NCBI RefSeq assembly: GCF_001513955.1
Contig: NZ_KQ948150.1
Span: forward strand, 434,001-498,000
Origin: Streptomyces pseudovenezuelae
Lineage (GTDB): Bacteria > Actinomycetota > Actinomycetes > Streptomycetales > Streptomycetaceae
DNA length: 64,000 nucleotides
Reading direction: 5' to 3'
Within the stretch, counting starts at the first letter, position 1, and every line of letters starts with the position of its first letter. Below are positions 16,503-24,869 of this stretch, one piece after another. The translations under genes were made by a program, and so were the position numbers. The notes beneath the pieces were generated by a model, which had not been told where the DNA came from, did not search any database, and was given only the letters and a program-made list of their open reading frames with translations.

Positions 16503-16611
16503 GTGTGCGGCCGGCCGAAGCGCCGTACCCGCTTGACAAGTGAGTCTCTCTACACAACTTTAGAGGTCAGGGCTGATTCTGGGGCTGCCTTACTGATCTG
16601 GGAGGCCGGGC

Positions 16612-17136
16612 GTGGAGTGGACGGGCGCGTGCTATGCGGACAAGCCGACGGTGGAGGTGCCGATCTGGATCGCGGCCCCGCCCGAGCAGGTGTGGGAGCT
16701 GGTGTCCGACATCGAGCTGATGCCTCGCCTGAGTTCCGAGCTGCAGTCGGTGGAGTGGCTGGACGGAAGCAAGGGGCCCGTGCCGGGTGCCCGCTTCGTG
16801 GGCCGGAGCAGGCATGAGGCCTTCGGCGAGTGGGCCACCACGTCCCACATCGTCGAGTACGAGCCCCTGCGAACGTTCGCGTGGGCGGTGGAGGATCCGC
16901 AGTTCCCGTCGGCGATCTGGCGGTTCTCGCTGGAGCCGCAGGACGGTGGCACGCTGCTGCGGCAGTGGATGCAGATGGGGCCGGGCCGCTCGGGCCTGTC
17001 CGTCGCCATCGACCGTATGCCGGAGAAGGAGCAGAAGATCGTCTTCGTGCGCATGCGTGAGTTCGAGAGCAACATCGGCACCACGCTTGAGGCGATCAAG
17101 AAGCTGGCGGAAGACCCCGGAAAGGCGCGTGTGTGA
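16612..17136 (+). CDS. SRPBCC-fold (polyketide cyclase/dehydrase-like) protein
   Basis: A 174-residue START/Bet v1-fold protein that would bind a hydrophobic small molecule. Family signals are VEVPIWIAAPPEQVWELVSDIELMPRLS at the N-terminus and the long C-terminal helix. I take GTG 16612 after GGGAGG. The stop overlaps the next start (TGATG), so it is coupled to the flavin-dependent oxidoreductase. Such pairs usually process or sense an aromatic or polyketide-like compound; the substrate is unknown. A TTGACA hexamer at 16533-16538 might be part of its promoter, but no convincing -10 follows. Confidence 0.78.
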   Translation: MEWTGACYADKPTVEVPIWIAAPPEQVWELVSDIELMPRLSSELQSVEWLDGSKGPVPGARFVGRSRHEAFGEWATTSHIVEYEPLRTFAWAVEDPQFPSAIWRFSLEPQDGGTLLRQWMQMGPGRSGLSVAIDRMPEKEQKIVFVRMREFESNIGTTLEAIKKLAEDPGKARV

Positions 17137-18215
17137 TGCGTACGTCGACCACGATCGAGGCATCCGCCAACTGGCCGGAGACGGTCGACTTCGTCGTTGA
17201 GGCGGAGAAGCTCGGCATGGACATCTGCTGGGTCGCGGAGGCGTGGGGAGCGGAGGCGCCGTCACCGCTGGGCTACCTCGCCGCCAAGACCGAGCGCATG
17301 CTGCTCGGTTCGGCGATCATCCAGCTCGCCACCCGTACGCCGATGGCCATCGCCCGGTCCGCGATCACCCTGTCGAATCTCTCCGAGGGTCGCTTCCTGC
17401 TGGGGCTGGGACCGTCCGGGCCGCAGGTGATCGAAGGTCTGCACGGGGTGCCGTTCGCCCGGCCGCTGTCCCGGATGCGCGAGACGGTCGAGATCGTGCG
17501 GCAGGCCGCCTCGGGTGAGAAAGTCTCCTACTCCGGGCGGGAGTTCCAGATCCCGCTGTCGGGCGGCGAAGGCAAGCCGATGCGTCTGGCGATGCGCGCG
17601 GAGCAGGACATCCCGATCTACCTGGCGACGCTCTCGCCGAAGATGCTGCACCTGACCGGGGAGATCGCGGACGGCTGGCTCGGTACCAGTTTCGTTCCCG
17701 AGGGTGCCAAGGAGGCGTACTTCGACCACCTGGACGCGGGGCTGGCCACCGCGGGGCGCACCCGTGCCGGCTTCGACATCTGCCAGGGCGCGGAGGTGGC
17801 GTTCGCCGCGGACGAGGACGCGCTGCGGGCGATGGTGGCCGGCCGCAAGAAGGAGCTGGCGTTCAGCCTCGGCGGCATGGGTTCCGAGAAGACGAACTTC
17901 TACAACAACGCCTACAGCCGCCAGGGCTGGGCCGATGTCGCGGCCGAGGTCCGAGAGCGCTGGCAGGCCGGGGACCGGGACGGCGCGGCCGACCTGGTCA
18001 CCGACGACATGGTGCTGGCCACCACGCTGATCGGCACCGAGGACATGGTGCGGGCGCGACTGCGCGTCTGGCGTGACGCCGGCGTCGACATCGTCCGCTT
18101 CTATCCCGCCGGCGAGACCCTGGACGCACGGCTCACGACCCTCGGGCGGGCCATCGACCTGGTCCGCGACATCGAGGACGAGGCGGCGCGCCCTCAGTCC
18201 GTCGACCGGCACTGA
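17136..18215 (+). CDS. LLM-class flavin (probably F420)-dependent oxidoreductase
   Basis: A 359-residue luciferase-like TIM-barrel oxidoreductase. It shows GMDICWVAEAWGAEAPSPLG, the LLGSAIIQLATRTPMAIARSAI strand-helix pair and the FLLGLGPSGPQVIEGLHG cofactor-binding segment of the F420-dependent branch. ATG 17136 overlaps the preceding stop; GTG 17133 is an alternative. A terminator follows at 18264. Coupled with the SRPBCC protein, it probably oxidises or reduces the ligand carried by that protein; the reaction is not predictable. Confidence 0.85.
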   Translation: MRTSTTIEASANWPETVDFVVEAEKLGMDICWVAEAWGAEAPSPLGYLAAKTERMLLGSAIIQLATRTPMAIARSAITLSNLSEGRFLLGLGPSGPQVIEGLHGVPFARPLSRMRETVEIVRQAASGEKVSYSGREFQIPLSGGEGKPMRLAMRAEQDIPIYLATLSPKMLHLTGEIADGWLGTSFVPEGAKEAYFDHLDAGLATAGRTRAGFDICQGAEVAFAADEDALRAMVAGRKKELAFSLGGMGSEKTNFYNNAYSRQGWADVAAEVRERWQAGDRDGAADLVTDDMVLATTLIGTEDMVRARLRVWRDAGVDIVRFYPAGETLDARLTTLGRAIDLVRDIEDEAARPQSVDRH

Positions 18216-18263
18216 ATCGAGCGCAAGTTCTGTGCAATGCCCAGAAGAGGGGTACGGTGCGAG

Positions 18264-18299
18264 TGTGGCCCTGCGGAATCCCCCGTCCGCAGGGCCACA
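18264..18299 (+). terminator. Terminator after flavin-dependent oxidoreductase
   Basis: A perfect 14-bp stem: TGTGGCCCTGCGGA (18264-18277) pairs with 18286-18299 around an 8-nt loop. It ends the operon before the toxin-antitoxin unit. Confidence 0.85.
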
Positions 18300-18361
18300 T
18301 CTTTGTGCCGCACGGTGCCGAGCGGCAGGCGTAGGTGTCCTCGGCGGCGCTTCACACGCCC

Positions 18362-18378
18362 GGTACCTACTAGGTACC
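18362..18378. promoter_or_regulatory. Operator of the toxin-antitoxin pair
   Basis: GGTACCTA-C-TAGGTACC is a perfect 17-bp inverted repeat ending 9 bp before the antitoxin ATG. It would overlap the -10 region (TAGGTA), fitting autorepression by the antitoxin or the toxin-antitoxin complex. Confidence 0.7.
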
Positions 18379-18387
18379 CTCTCCTGT

Positions 18388-18627
18388 ATGCCATCCCTGA
18401 ACGTGCCGTTCACCGAGGAAGAACTCGCAGGCGTCCGCGCGGCCGCGGCGGCCGAGGGCAAGAGCCTCAAGCAGTACCTGCACGACCTCGGTGTCCGCGA
18501 GATGCACCGCAAGCAGTTCATCACGGGCGCTAGCGCCTGGGCCGACCGGCTGCGCGACGAGTTCGACGACGCCTTCCCCGGCGAGGTCCCCCCGGCTGAG
18601 CGCCGGGGCGGGACTGCCGCCGCCTGA
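18388..18627 (+). CDS. Antitoxin of a Fic/Doc-type toxin-antitoxin pair
   Basis: A 79-residue protein starting MPSLNVPFTEEELAGVRAAA, which looks like a ribbon-helix-helix or similar short DNA-binding N-terminus, followed by an extended charged tail (RDEFDDAFPGEVPPAERR) that could wrap the toxin. The start is set by the operator just upstream. The stop overlaps the toxin start (TGATG), the tight coupling usual for toxin-antitoxin pairs. I recognise the pair as one recurrent in Streptomyces genomes. Confidence 0.7.
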   Translation: MPSLNVPFTEEELAGVRAAAAAEGKSLKQYLHDLGVREMHRKQFITGASAWADRLRDEFDDAFPGEVPPAERRGGTAAA

Positions 18628-19004
18628 TGCACCTGCACATCGACGTCTCCTGGCTCCTCGACGTCCAGGAGGCCGCGCTCGGCTCCGAGGACATGTCCGT
18701 CGAGGACTACTCCGCCCTGGTCGCCGCCGTCGCCCGGCACAGGACGAAACTGCCGACCCTGCAGGCGGCCGACCCGGACGCCGCCTGGCGCGCGGCCGCG
18801 CTGATGCACACCATCGTGCGCCTCGAACCGCTCCCGTTCCGCAACAGCCTCTACGCCGCGTTCGTCGCGGCCCAGTACATGGACCAGTCCGGCGAGGGAA
18901 TCGACCCGCCCTACGGTGCCCTGTCCGACCTCGTACGGAAGATCCGCGACAGCCGGCTCCGGGTCCCCGAGGTCGCCGACCAGATCCGCTCCTGGAAGAT
19001 CTGA
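18627..19004 (+). CDS. Fic/Doc-like toxin component with degenerate Fic motif
   Basis: A 125-residue protein with the size and fold pattern of Doc (MHLHIDVSWLLDVQEAALG..., then VEDYSALVAAVARHRTKLPTLQ). Aligned to the Doc motif H-x-F-x-D-A-N-K-R, the equivalent stretch is EPLPFRNSL: the Asn is kept but the catalytic His and the Lys-Arg that bind phosphate are missing. It may therefore not phosphorylate EF-Tu as Doc does; it could be inactive, act differently, or be repurposed. The homologous Streptomyces family is, as far as I recall, annotated as a Fic-family toxin component. Confidence 0.65.
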   Translation: MHLHIDVSWLLDVQEAALGSEDMSVEDYSALVAAVARHRTKLPTLQAADPDAAWRAAALMHTIVRLEPLPFRNSLYAAFVAAQYMDQSGEGIDPPYGALSDLVRKIRDSRLRVPEVADQIRSWKI

Positions 19005-19078
19005 AACGGACGCGGCAGACCGCGGACCAGCCGGCCCGGCACCCGTCGGCCGTCAACTCCTCGCCCGTGGAGATCAGG

Positions 19079-19522
19079 TCAGTGCCAGTCGCTGATCTTC
19101 ATGTCGCGTGGGTCCGGGGCACCTTCCCCGGTTTCGAGGAGTTGCTTGAGACTCAGCAGGAAGGTCGCCCACTTGGTGCTGCAGTGGTGCATGAACTCAA
19201 CCGGCTCACGCCAGCCTTCGTGCCTGAACAGGACGATCGTGTAATCGCCGTCCTGACGCAGGTCCCACTGGACGCTGGTGCCGATCCATTCCTGCGGTCC
19301 GTCCACGACGTCCCAGCGGACGAGCCGGCCCGGATCGAGGGCGGTGACCTTCATGTCGAACCCACCCGGCCCGAACCGGAACTCGATCACGCCGCCGAGA
19401 TCGGTCTTTCCGGACGTCTTCTCGGTCCACCAGCCGGACAAGCCGTCCAGGGTGGTCAACGCCTCGTACACCTGCTGCGGTGAGGACTGCTCGACACCGA
19501 TGCGGTGAAGGATGTCTGCCAT
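19079..19522 (-). CDS. SRPBCC/AHSA1-family protein
   Basis: A 147-residue AHSA1-like START-fold protein: RIGVEQSSPQQVYEALTTLDGLSGWWT at the N-terminus and the FMHHCSTKWATFLLSLKQLLETGEG helix at the C-terminus. Function unknown; members bind small hydrophobic ligands. It is the last gene of an SRPBCC-ArsR-SRPBCC operon and starts 14 bp after the ArsR gene. Confidence 0.8.
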   Translation of the reverse strand: MADILHRIGVEQSSPQQVYEALTTLDGLSGWWTEKTSGKTDLGGVIEFRFGPGGFDMKVTALDPGRLVRWDVVDGPQEWIGTSVQWDLRQDGDYTIVLFRHEGWREPVEFMHHCSTKWATFLLSLKQLLETGEGAPDPRDMKISDWH

Positions 19523-19536
19523 CTGCCCGTTCCTCT

Positions 19537-19893
19537 CTACTGCTTCTTCTCTGACTCGCCGTCCTGGTCCTTGCCTCGCTGGATCGTCTCGGCGATGCGC
19601 TTGATGCGCTGGAGACGGGAGTCCCAGGCGGCGCCGACGTCGGCGAGTTGGGCGACGGCGCGGGCCAGCTGGGCCTGATCCACGCGGAACTGCTTCTCGC
19701 GGCCGGCGGTGGTGGCATGCACCAGGCCGACTCGGTCGAGGACGAGGAGGTGTTTGGCCACCGCCTGACGGGTCACCGGCAGTTGCTCGCTCAGGCTGGT
19801 CGCCGTACCGCTGCCTTCGCTCAGCAGCAGGTCCAGCATCCGGCGCCGGGTCGGATCGCCGACCGCCGACCAGAGCTCGTCGTCCACCCTCAC
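19537..19893 (-). CDS. ArsR-family winged-helix repressor
   Basis: A 118-residue repressor: DDELWSAVGDPTRRRMLDLLLSEG, then the HTH TATSLSEQLPVTRQAVAKHLLVLDRVGLV. There is no CxC metal-site motif in the DNA-binding helix, so it is probably of the non-metal class that pairs with SRPBCC genes. GTG 19893 overlaps the stop of the upstream SRPBCC gene (GTGA). It most likely binds the two GCAAC-N5-GTTGC sites upstream of the operon. Confidence 0.85.
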   Translation of the reverse strand: MRVDDELWSAVGDPTRRRMLDLLLSEGSGTATSLSEQLPVTRQAVAKHLLVLDRVGLVHATTAGREKQFRVDQAQLARAVAQLADVGAAWDSRLQRIKRIAETIQRGKDQDGESEKKQ

Positions 19894-20357
19894 GCTGCGC
19901 CACCAGCTCCGACCTTCGCGGCGTACACCGGCAGCCGCGGCAGGTAGAAGTCCCAGCCGGTGACGTGCTCGGCGTACCTGGCGGCCACCTTCGCCTCGTC
20001 CCAGCCGCGCTCGCGGAAGCCGCTCTCGGTCATCCGCAGGAGGGTCCCTGTCCCGGCGGGCGAGAGCTCGAAGACGACCAGGTTCGAGTTGCCGGGGGCG
20101 GCTGACTCTCCCTCCTCGTGGGTCCAACGGAAGGAGAAGAGCCGCGGCGGCACGGCGTCGACGACCGCGAACTGCACCCAGGTGCCGCCCTGCGAGCAGT
20201 CCCCGAAGCCGATCCGTCCCGTGCCTCCGGGCACGGGCGGGAACTCCGCTTCGTCAGGCCACCACTGGCGCAGGTGCTCGGGGTTGCTCACCACCTCGAA
20301 CACGACCTCGGGTGAGGCGTCGATGTGGATCTCCCGCTCGACTGTTCCGAATTCCAT
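19890..20357 (-). CDS. SRPBCC-family protein, first gene of the ArsR operon
   Basis: A 155-residue START/AHSA1-fold protein (VEREIHIDASPEVVFEVVSNPEHLRQWWPDEAEF at the N-terminus). ATG 20357 lies 13 bp from the nearer operator. Three genes, SRPBCC-ArsR-SRPBCC, are spaced by -4 and 14 bp, a recurrent actinobacterial arrangement in which the START proteins may bind the compound that induces the operon. The physiological ligand is unknown. Confidence 0.82.
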   Translation of the reverse strand: MEFGTVEREIHIDASPEVVFEVVSNPEHLRQWWPDEAEFPPVPGGTGRIGFGDCSQGGTWVQFAVVDAVPPRLFSFRWTHEEGESAAPGNSNLVVFELSPAGTGTLLRMTESGFRERGWDEAKVAARYAEHVTGWDFYLPRLPVYAAKVGAGGAA

Positions 20358-20370
20358 ACCTGCCACCTTC

Positions 20371-20387
20371 TGCAACGTTTGGTTGCA
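20371..20387. promoter_or_regulatory. ArsR operator 1
   Basis: TGCAAC-GTTTG-GTTGCA, a perfect 6-5-6 inverted repeat 13 bp upstream of the first SRPBCC gene. Its core GCAAC-N5-GTTGC is repeated in operator 2. Confidence 0.75.
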
Positions 20388-20415
20388 CATCAATCTAGCC
20401 GACCGGCAGCGGGAT

Positions 20416-20434
20416 GCGCAACCATAAGTTGCGC
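20416..20434. promoter_or_regulatory. ArsR operator 2
   Basis: GCGCAAC-CATAA-GTTGCGC, a perfect 7-5-7 inverted repeat with the same GCAAC-N5-GTTGC core as operator 1, 46 bp away centre to centre. Confidence 0.72.
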
Positions 20435-20610
20435 GAGGATGTGATCCGGACCGGGCCGGAGCCCTGCGCGGCCCGTTCCGCCCGGGTGGTCGCACTCGGG
20501 ACTTCGCAGGACCGCGAGCTTTCGCCGGGAGGACACTGGAAGCAGCCGGCCGTGCGCAGACCGACCGTCGGGGTGGTGTGCGGTGCCGGGCCGTGCACGA
20601 CGAGGCCCGC

Positions 20611-21601
20611 ATGGTGTTGCGACAACTCGACGAGAAGGCGGTTGCGAAGCTGGTGGCCGAGGCCACTGCCGCCCCCTCCATGCACAACGCACAGCCGTGG
20701 CGATTCCGCTTCTTGTCCGGCGAGGGCCTCCTGCTGCTGGGCGCCGATCCCGAGCGGGCCATGCCTCGCTCCGACCCCGGCAACCGGGCGTTGCACATCG
20801 GCTGCGGGGCGGCAGTTCAACCTGCGCGTCGCCGCCGCACAAGCGGACCTCGTCGCGGAGACCACGCTGCTGCCCGAGCCGCAGGACCCGCTGCTGCTGG
20901 CCGCCGTTCAGCTCGCCGATCCGGTCGGGAACGGACGGGACGACGACCTTGCACGGCTGCATCCCGCGATCCGACAGCGGCACACCGGCCGCCACCCCTT
21001 CGCCGAGCAGGACATCCCCGAAGAGACACAGGCCACCTTGCGGGACGCGGCGGCTCGGGAGGAAGCCGATTTGCTCTTCCCCGGTCCCTGGCACGCCGAG
21101 ACGCTGCTCGACCTCATTCGTGACGCGGAGTGCCGTGACGTCATGGACCCCGCCACAACAGAGGATCTGGTCCGCTGGACCCGGCTCGGCCCGGAGGCGG
21201 ACATCGCCGTCGACGGCGTGCCCGAGTACGCCTTCGGACCGCGCAAACGGGACGGCAGGGCCCCCGTGCGGGACTTCGCCGGGCGCCGTGCCGTGGCCGA
21301 CCGCGGCAATCTCACCTTCGAGCAGATCCCCCACCTGGCCCTCCTGAGCACACTCGGCGACGGACCCGCCGACTGGCTGCGCGCCGGGCAGGCACTGGAA
21401 CGTGTCCTGCTGGAGGCCACCCTGGCCGACCTGGCCACGTCCCTGACCTCCCACGCTCTGGAGAACCGTGACCTGCGCCTGCTGGCCCGCGAACCGGGAG
21501 CGGGAGCGGGCCAGGTCCAGATGGTGCTGCGCATCGGCTACGGCCCGAGGGGGCCGTCCACACCTCGCCGTCCCGTCCAGGACGTCCTCGACTTCATGTG
21601 A
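20611..21601 (+). pseudogene. Acg-like nitroreductase-family gene with an internal frameshift
   Basis: The 5' part (ATG 20611 to about 20815) reads MVLRQLDEKAVAKLVAEATAAP...RALHIGCGAA, the N-terminus of the Acg family of large nitroreductase-like flavoproteins. The continuation FNLRVAAAQADLV... to the stop at 21601 is in another frame. The join is at GGGGCGGCAGTTCAACC (about 20804-20820): reading ...GCG GCA then TTC AAC needs removal of one G or restoration of two missing bases. The intact protein would have about 330 residues. In mycobacteria Acg-type genes belong to the DosR hypoxia regulon, which fits the PPDK/PFL/DevS-like neighbours. It is either a real frameshift mutation or a sequencing error; the C-terminal half shows no further damage. 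Confidence 0.75.
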
Positions 21602-21653
21602 ACGGCGGGAGGTGCCGTCCTTGCGGTCCCCGGCGGGGTACCGACGGTGCTCA

Positions 21654-24350
21654 TCACCTGCTGTCGCTGCCCTCCGTCGCCTCCAGCGCGGCCCGTCCCG
21701 CCTCCAGACGGGCGACGGGCACGCGGAACGGCGAGCAGGAGACGTAGTCCAGCCCGGCCGTGTGGAAGAAGTGCACGGACTCGGGGTCGCCACCGTGCTC
21801 GCCGCAGACGCCGATCTTCAGGTCGGGGCGCGCCGCCCGGCCTTCGTCGACCGCGATCCGCACCAAGCGCCCCACGCCGTCGCGGTCGAGGGTCTCGAAC
21901 GGCGAGGTGGTGAAGATGCCCTTGTCGAGATAGGCGGAGAAGAAGGCCGCCTCGACGTCGTCGCGGGAGAAGCCCCAGGTGGTCTGGGTGAGGTCGTTGG
22001 TGCCGAAGGAGAAGAACTCCGCCTCCTGCGCGATCCGGCCGGCCGTCAGCGCCGCCCTGGGCAGCTCGATCATGGTGCCGACGGGGCACTGGACGGCGAT
22101 GCCGGACTCCTGGGAGACCTCGGCCAGGACCCGTTCCACTTCCTCGCGTTCGATGCGCAGCTCCTCGACGGCACCGACCAGCGGCACCATGATCTCCGCC
22201 CGCGGAGAACCGCCGGCCTTCGTGCGCCGGACGACGGCTTCGGCGATCGCCCGCACCTGCATGGCGACCAGGCCCGGCACGACCAGGCCGAGACGGACGC
22301 CGCGGAGCCCGAGCATCGGGTTCTCCTCGTGCATGCGGTTGACGGCGTCGAGGAGTTCGGTGTCGTGGGGGTCGGGCAGGGCACCGCGGGCCTCGGCGGT
22401 GGCCATACGCACGGCAAGGTCGGTGCGGTCGGGCAGGAACTCGTGCAGGGGCGGGTCGATGAGCCGGATCGTGACCGGCAGGCCGTCCATCGCCTCCAGG
22501 ATGCCGGTGAAGTCCTGCCGCTGCAGTGGCAGCAACGCGCCGAGCGCCTCCGCGCGTTCGGCCTCGTCGCGGGCGAGGATCATCGCCTCGACCAGCTTGC
22601 GGCGCTCACCGAGGAACATGTGCTCCGTACGGCACAGCCCGATGCCCTGGGCGCCGAACCGGCGGGCCCGGGCGGCGTCCTCGGGGGTGTCGGCGTTGGC
22701 CCGCACTTCCAGGCGCCGGACCGTGTCGGCCCGCGCCAGGACGCGGGCGACCGCGTCGACCAGGCCGGTCGCGTCCTCGTCCGGGGAGCCGTTCTCCAGG
22801 AACCGGATGACCGCCGAGTCCGTCAGCGGCACGGAACCGGCGTACACCAGACCGGTGGAACCGTCCACGGAGACGACCGTGCCCTCCTCGACGACCGTGC
22901 CGTCCGGGGTGGTGAAGCGGCGTGCCTCGATGTCGACGGAGAGTTCCTCGGCGCCGCACACGCAGACCTTGCCCATGCCGCGGGCCACCACGGCCGCGTG
23001 GCTGGTCTTGCCGCCGCGGCTGGTGAGGACGGCCTGGGCGGCGATCATGCCGGGCAGGTCGTCGGGGGTGGTCTCCTGGCGGACCAGGACCACCTTTTCG
23101 CCAGCCGACGCCCGCCGCGCCGCCTCGGCGGAGTCGAAGACCGCTGCACCCACCGCGGCGCCGGGCGACGCGGGAAGACCGTGGGCGAGCGGATCACCGG
23201 TCCGCGAGGTGTCGAACCGGGGGAACATCAGCCGGGCCAGCTGTTCCCCGCCGACCCGTGCGAGGGTCTCGTCCGGGGTGATCAGCCCCTCGTCCGCCAG
23301 TTCCGCGGCGATCGCGAAGGCGGCCTCGGCGGTGCGCTTGCCGACCCGCGTCTGCAGCATCCACAGCGTGCCGCGTTCGATGGTGAACTCGATGTCGCAC
23401 AGGTCGCGGTAATGCCGTTCGAGGGTCTCCATGTGCGCGCGCAGCCGTGTGTGGGAGCGGGGGTCCAGGTGCTCCAGTTCGGTGAGCGGCACGGTGTTGC
23501 GGATGCCGGCGACGACGTCCTCGCCCTGTGCGTCGGGCAGGTAGTCGCCGTACAGGCCGGGTCGTCCGGTGGCCGGGTCGCGGGTGAAGGCGACGCCGCT
23601 GCCGGAGTCGGGTCCGAGGTTGCCGAACACCATGCGCTGCACGTTGACGGCCGTGCCCAGGTCGTCCGCGATGTGCTCACGTCGCCGGTACAGACGGGCG
23701 CGTTCACCGTTCCAGGACTCGAACACGGCCAGCACCGCGCGGCGCAGCTGCTCGGCGGGGGCCTGCGGGAAGTACTCGCCGGTCTCCCGGCGGATCAGTT
23801 CCTGGAACGTCGCTACCAGTCCCGCGAGGTCATCGGCGGTCAGGTGCACGTCGTCCGGGACACCGCGTGCGTCCTTGAGGTCGGTGAGGGCACGTTCGAA
23901 GTGCGCGGAGTCGACGCCCATCACGGTGCTGCCGAACATCTGCAGCAGACGGCGATAGGAGTCCCAGGCGAAACGGTCGTTCCCGGAGACCTTGGCCAGG
24001 CCGAGGACGGACTCGTCGTTGAGGCCGATGTCGAGGATCGTTTCCATCATGCCCGGCATGGAGAAGCGGGCCCCGGAGCGGACGGACAGCAGCAGCGGGT
24101 CGTCCGGCTGCCCCAGCAGGCGACCCGCGGCGGTCTCGACGGCGGTCAGGTGCGTGGAGATCTCCCGCCACAGACCGGCGGGCTCGCCTCCGGTGGCCAG
24201 GTAGGCCCGGCACGCCTCGGTGGTGATGGTGAACCCAGGGGGTACGGGCAGGCCCAACCGGGTCATCTCGGCAAGGTTCGCGCCCTTGCCCCCGAGCAGG
24301 CCGGCCATGTCCCGGCCGCCCTGGGTGAAGTCGTACACGTAACGGCCCAT
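21654..24350 (-). CDS. ppdK: Pyruvate, phosphate dikinase
   Basis: Reversible interconversion of pyruvate + ATP + Pi with phosphoenolpyruvate + AMP + PPi. The 898-residue length and domain order are standard: N-terminal ATP-grasp (GGKGANLAEMTRLGLPVPPGFTITTE), central swivelling domain with the phosphocarrier H451 in GGKTSHAAVVARG, and C-terminal PEP/pyruvate TIM barrel (GTNDLTQTTWGF, CGEHGGDPES, SCSPFRVPVARL). ATG 24350 has GAGGAG upstream. It is transcribed away from the PFL gene; the two share a 734-bp intergenic region. PPDK may spare ATP by using pyrophosphate under low oxygen. Confidence 0.95.
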   Translation of the reverse strand: MGRYVYDFTQGGRDMAGLLGGKGANLAEMTRLGLPVPPGFTITTEACRAYLATGGEPAGLWREISTHLTAVETAAGRLLGQPDDPLLLSVRSGARFSMPGMMETILDIGLNDESVLGLAKVSGNDRFAWDSYRRLLQMFGSTVMGVDSAHFERALTDLKDARGVPDDVHLTADDLAGLVATFQELIRRETGEYFPQAPAEQLRRAVLAVFESWNGERARLYRRREHIADDLGTAVNVQRMVFGNLGPDSGSGVAFTRDPATGRPGLYGDYLPDAQGEDVVAGIRNTVPLTELEHLDPRSHTRLRAHMETLERHYRDLCDIEFTIERGTLWMLQTRVGKRTAEAAFAIAAELADEGLITPDETLARVGGEQLARLMFPRFDTSRTGDPLAHGLPASPGAAVGAAVFDSAEAARRASAGEKVVLVRQETTPDDLPGMIAAQAVLTSRGGKTSHAAVVARGMGKVCVCGAEELSVDIEARRFTTPDGTVVEEGTVVSVDGSTGLVYAGSVPLTDSAVIRFLENGSPDEDATGLVDAVARVLARADTVRRLEVRANADTPEDAARARRFGAQGIGLCRTEHMFLGERRKLVEAMILARDEAERAEALGALLPLQRQDFTGILEAMDGLPVTIRLIDPPLHEFLPDRTDLAVRMATAEARGALPDPHDTELLDAVNRMHEENPMLGLRGVRLGLVVPGLVAMQVRAIAEAVVRRTKAGGSPRAEIMVPLVGAVEELRIEREEVERVLAEVSQESGIAVQCPVGTMIELPRAALTAGRIAQEAEFFSFGTNDLTQTTWGFSRDDVEAAFFSAYLDKGIFTTSPFETLDRDGVGRLVRIAVDEGRAARPDLKIGVCGEHGGDPESVHFFHTAGLDYVSCSPFRVPVARLEAGRAALEATEGSDSR

Positions 24351-24526
24351 GACACGCGCTCCTCAGCTGCGGGGCTTGGTCCCTCCAGGGTCGGTCGGTG
24401 GCGGCACCGCACGCGAGGTGCCGGGCGGTCCCCTGGAGGGAGGCCGACCGGCCCTGTGTCCGCGCCGATGCGCACGCGGAACGCGGCCGCCGACCGGGCT
24501 CGGGGGACCTGAGCAGACCCGAACCG

Positions 24527-24540
24527 GGGCCGAACGGCCC
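24527..24540. promoter_or_regulatory. DevR/DosR-box-like palindrome 1
   Basis: GGGCC-GAAC-GGCCC, within the 16-bp palindrome at 24526-24541. It fits the GGGNC-N4-GNCCC core of the DevR/DosR box and lies 177 bp upstream of ppdK. The GC richness of the region weakens the match. Confidence 0.4.
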
Positions 24541-24869
24541 CTTGGGCCGCCACCGCCCGGGGGCGGAGGGTGACAGACATCGGGGGAGCCACCGCTAACC
24601 GGGCGGGCGTCCCGTACCGGACCGGCGGGTGGCGGCGGGGGCCCAGGAGCAGGCGGACGCGGAGCATGCAGTGACCGCTGTGCTCCGTACCTGGCAGGAG
24701 AAGTACCCCACCGTTCCGGTGACCGAGGGGCCACCGCGAGGTCGGGCCACAGTCCGTGCGAGTCGGCACCGCCGCGTACGCCTGTGATGACGGCCGTTCC
24801 GGTGGGGCCCGCGTGGCCGGCCCCACCTGCTGAGGACGTGCGGGCGGAGAAAAGACGTGAAAGGCCCCG

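Noticed and set aside
16533..16556. Promoter TTGACA ... TACACA before the SRPBCC gene
   Set aside because: The spacer is only 12 bp and no acceptable -10 lies at 16-18 bp, so it is not listed as a feature.
20493..20510. DevR-box half site (CGGGACTTCGCAGGACC) upstream of the nitroreductase
   Set aside because: Only one half matches; the second half is not at the required spacing.
21468..24512. 1014-codon plus-strand ORF opposite ppdK
   Set aside because: It is antisense to a clear 898-residue PPDK, has low-complexity Val/Gly/Asp-rich content and no motifs; it arises from high third-position GC.
24361..24573. Small plus-strand ORFs between ppdK and pflB
   Set aside because: Pro/Gly/Arg-rich frames without ribosome sites or recognisable folds.
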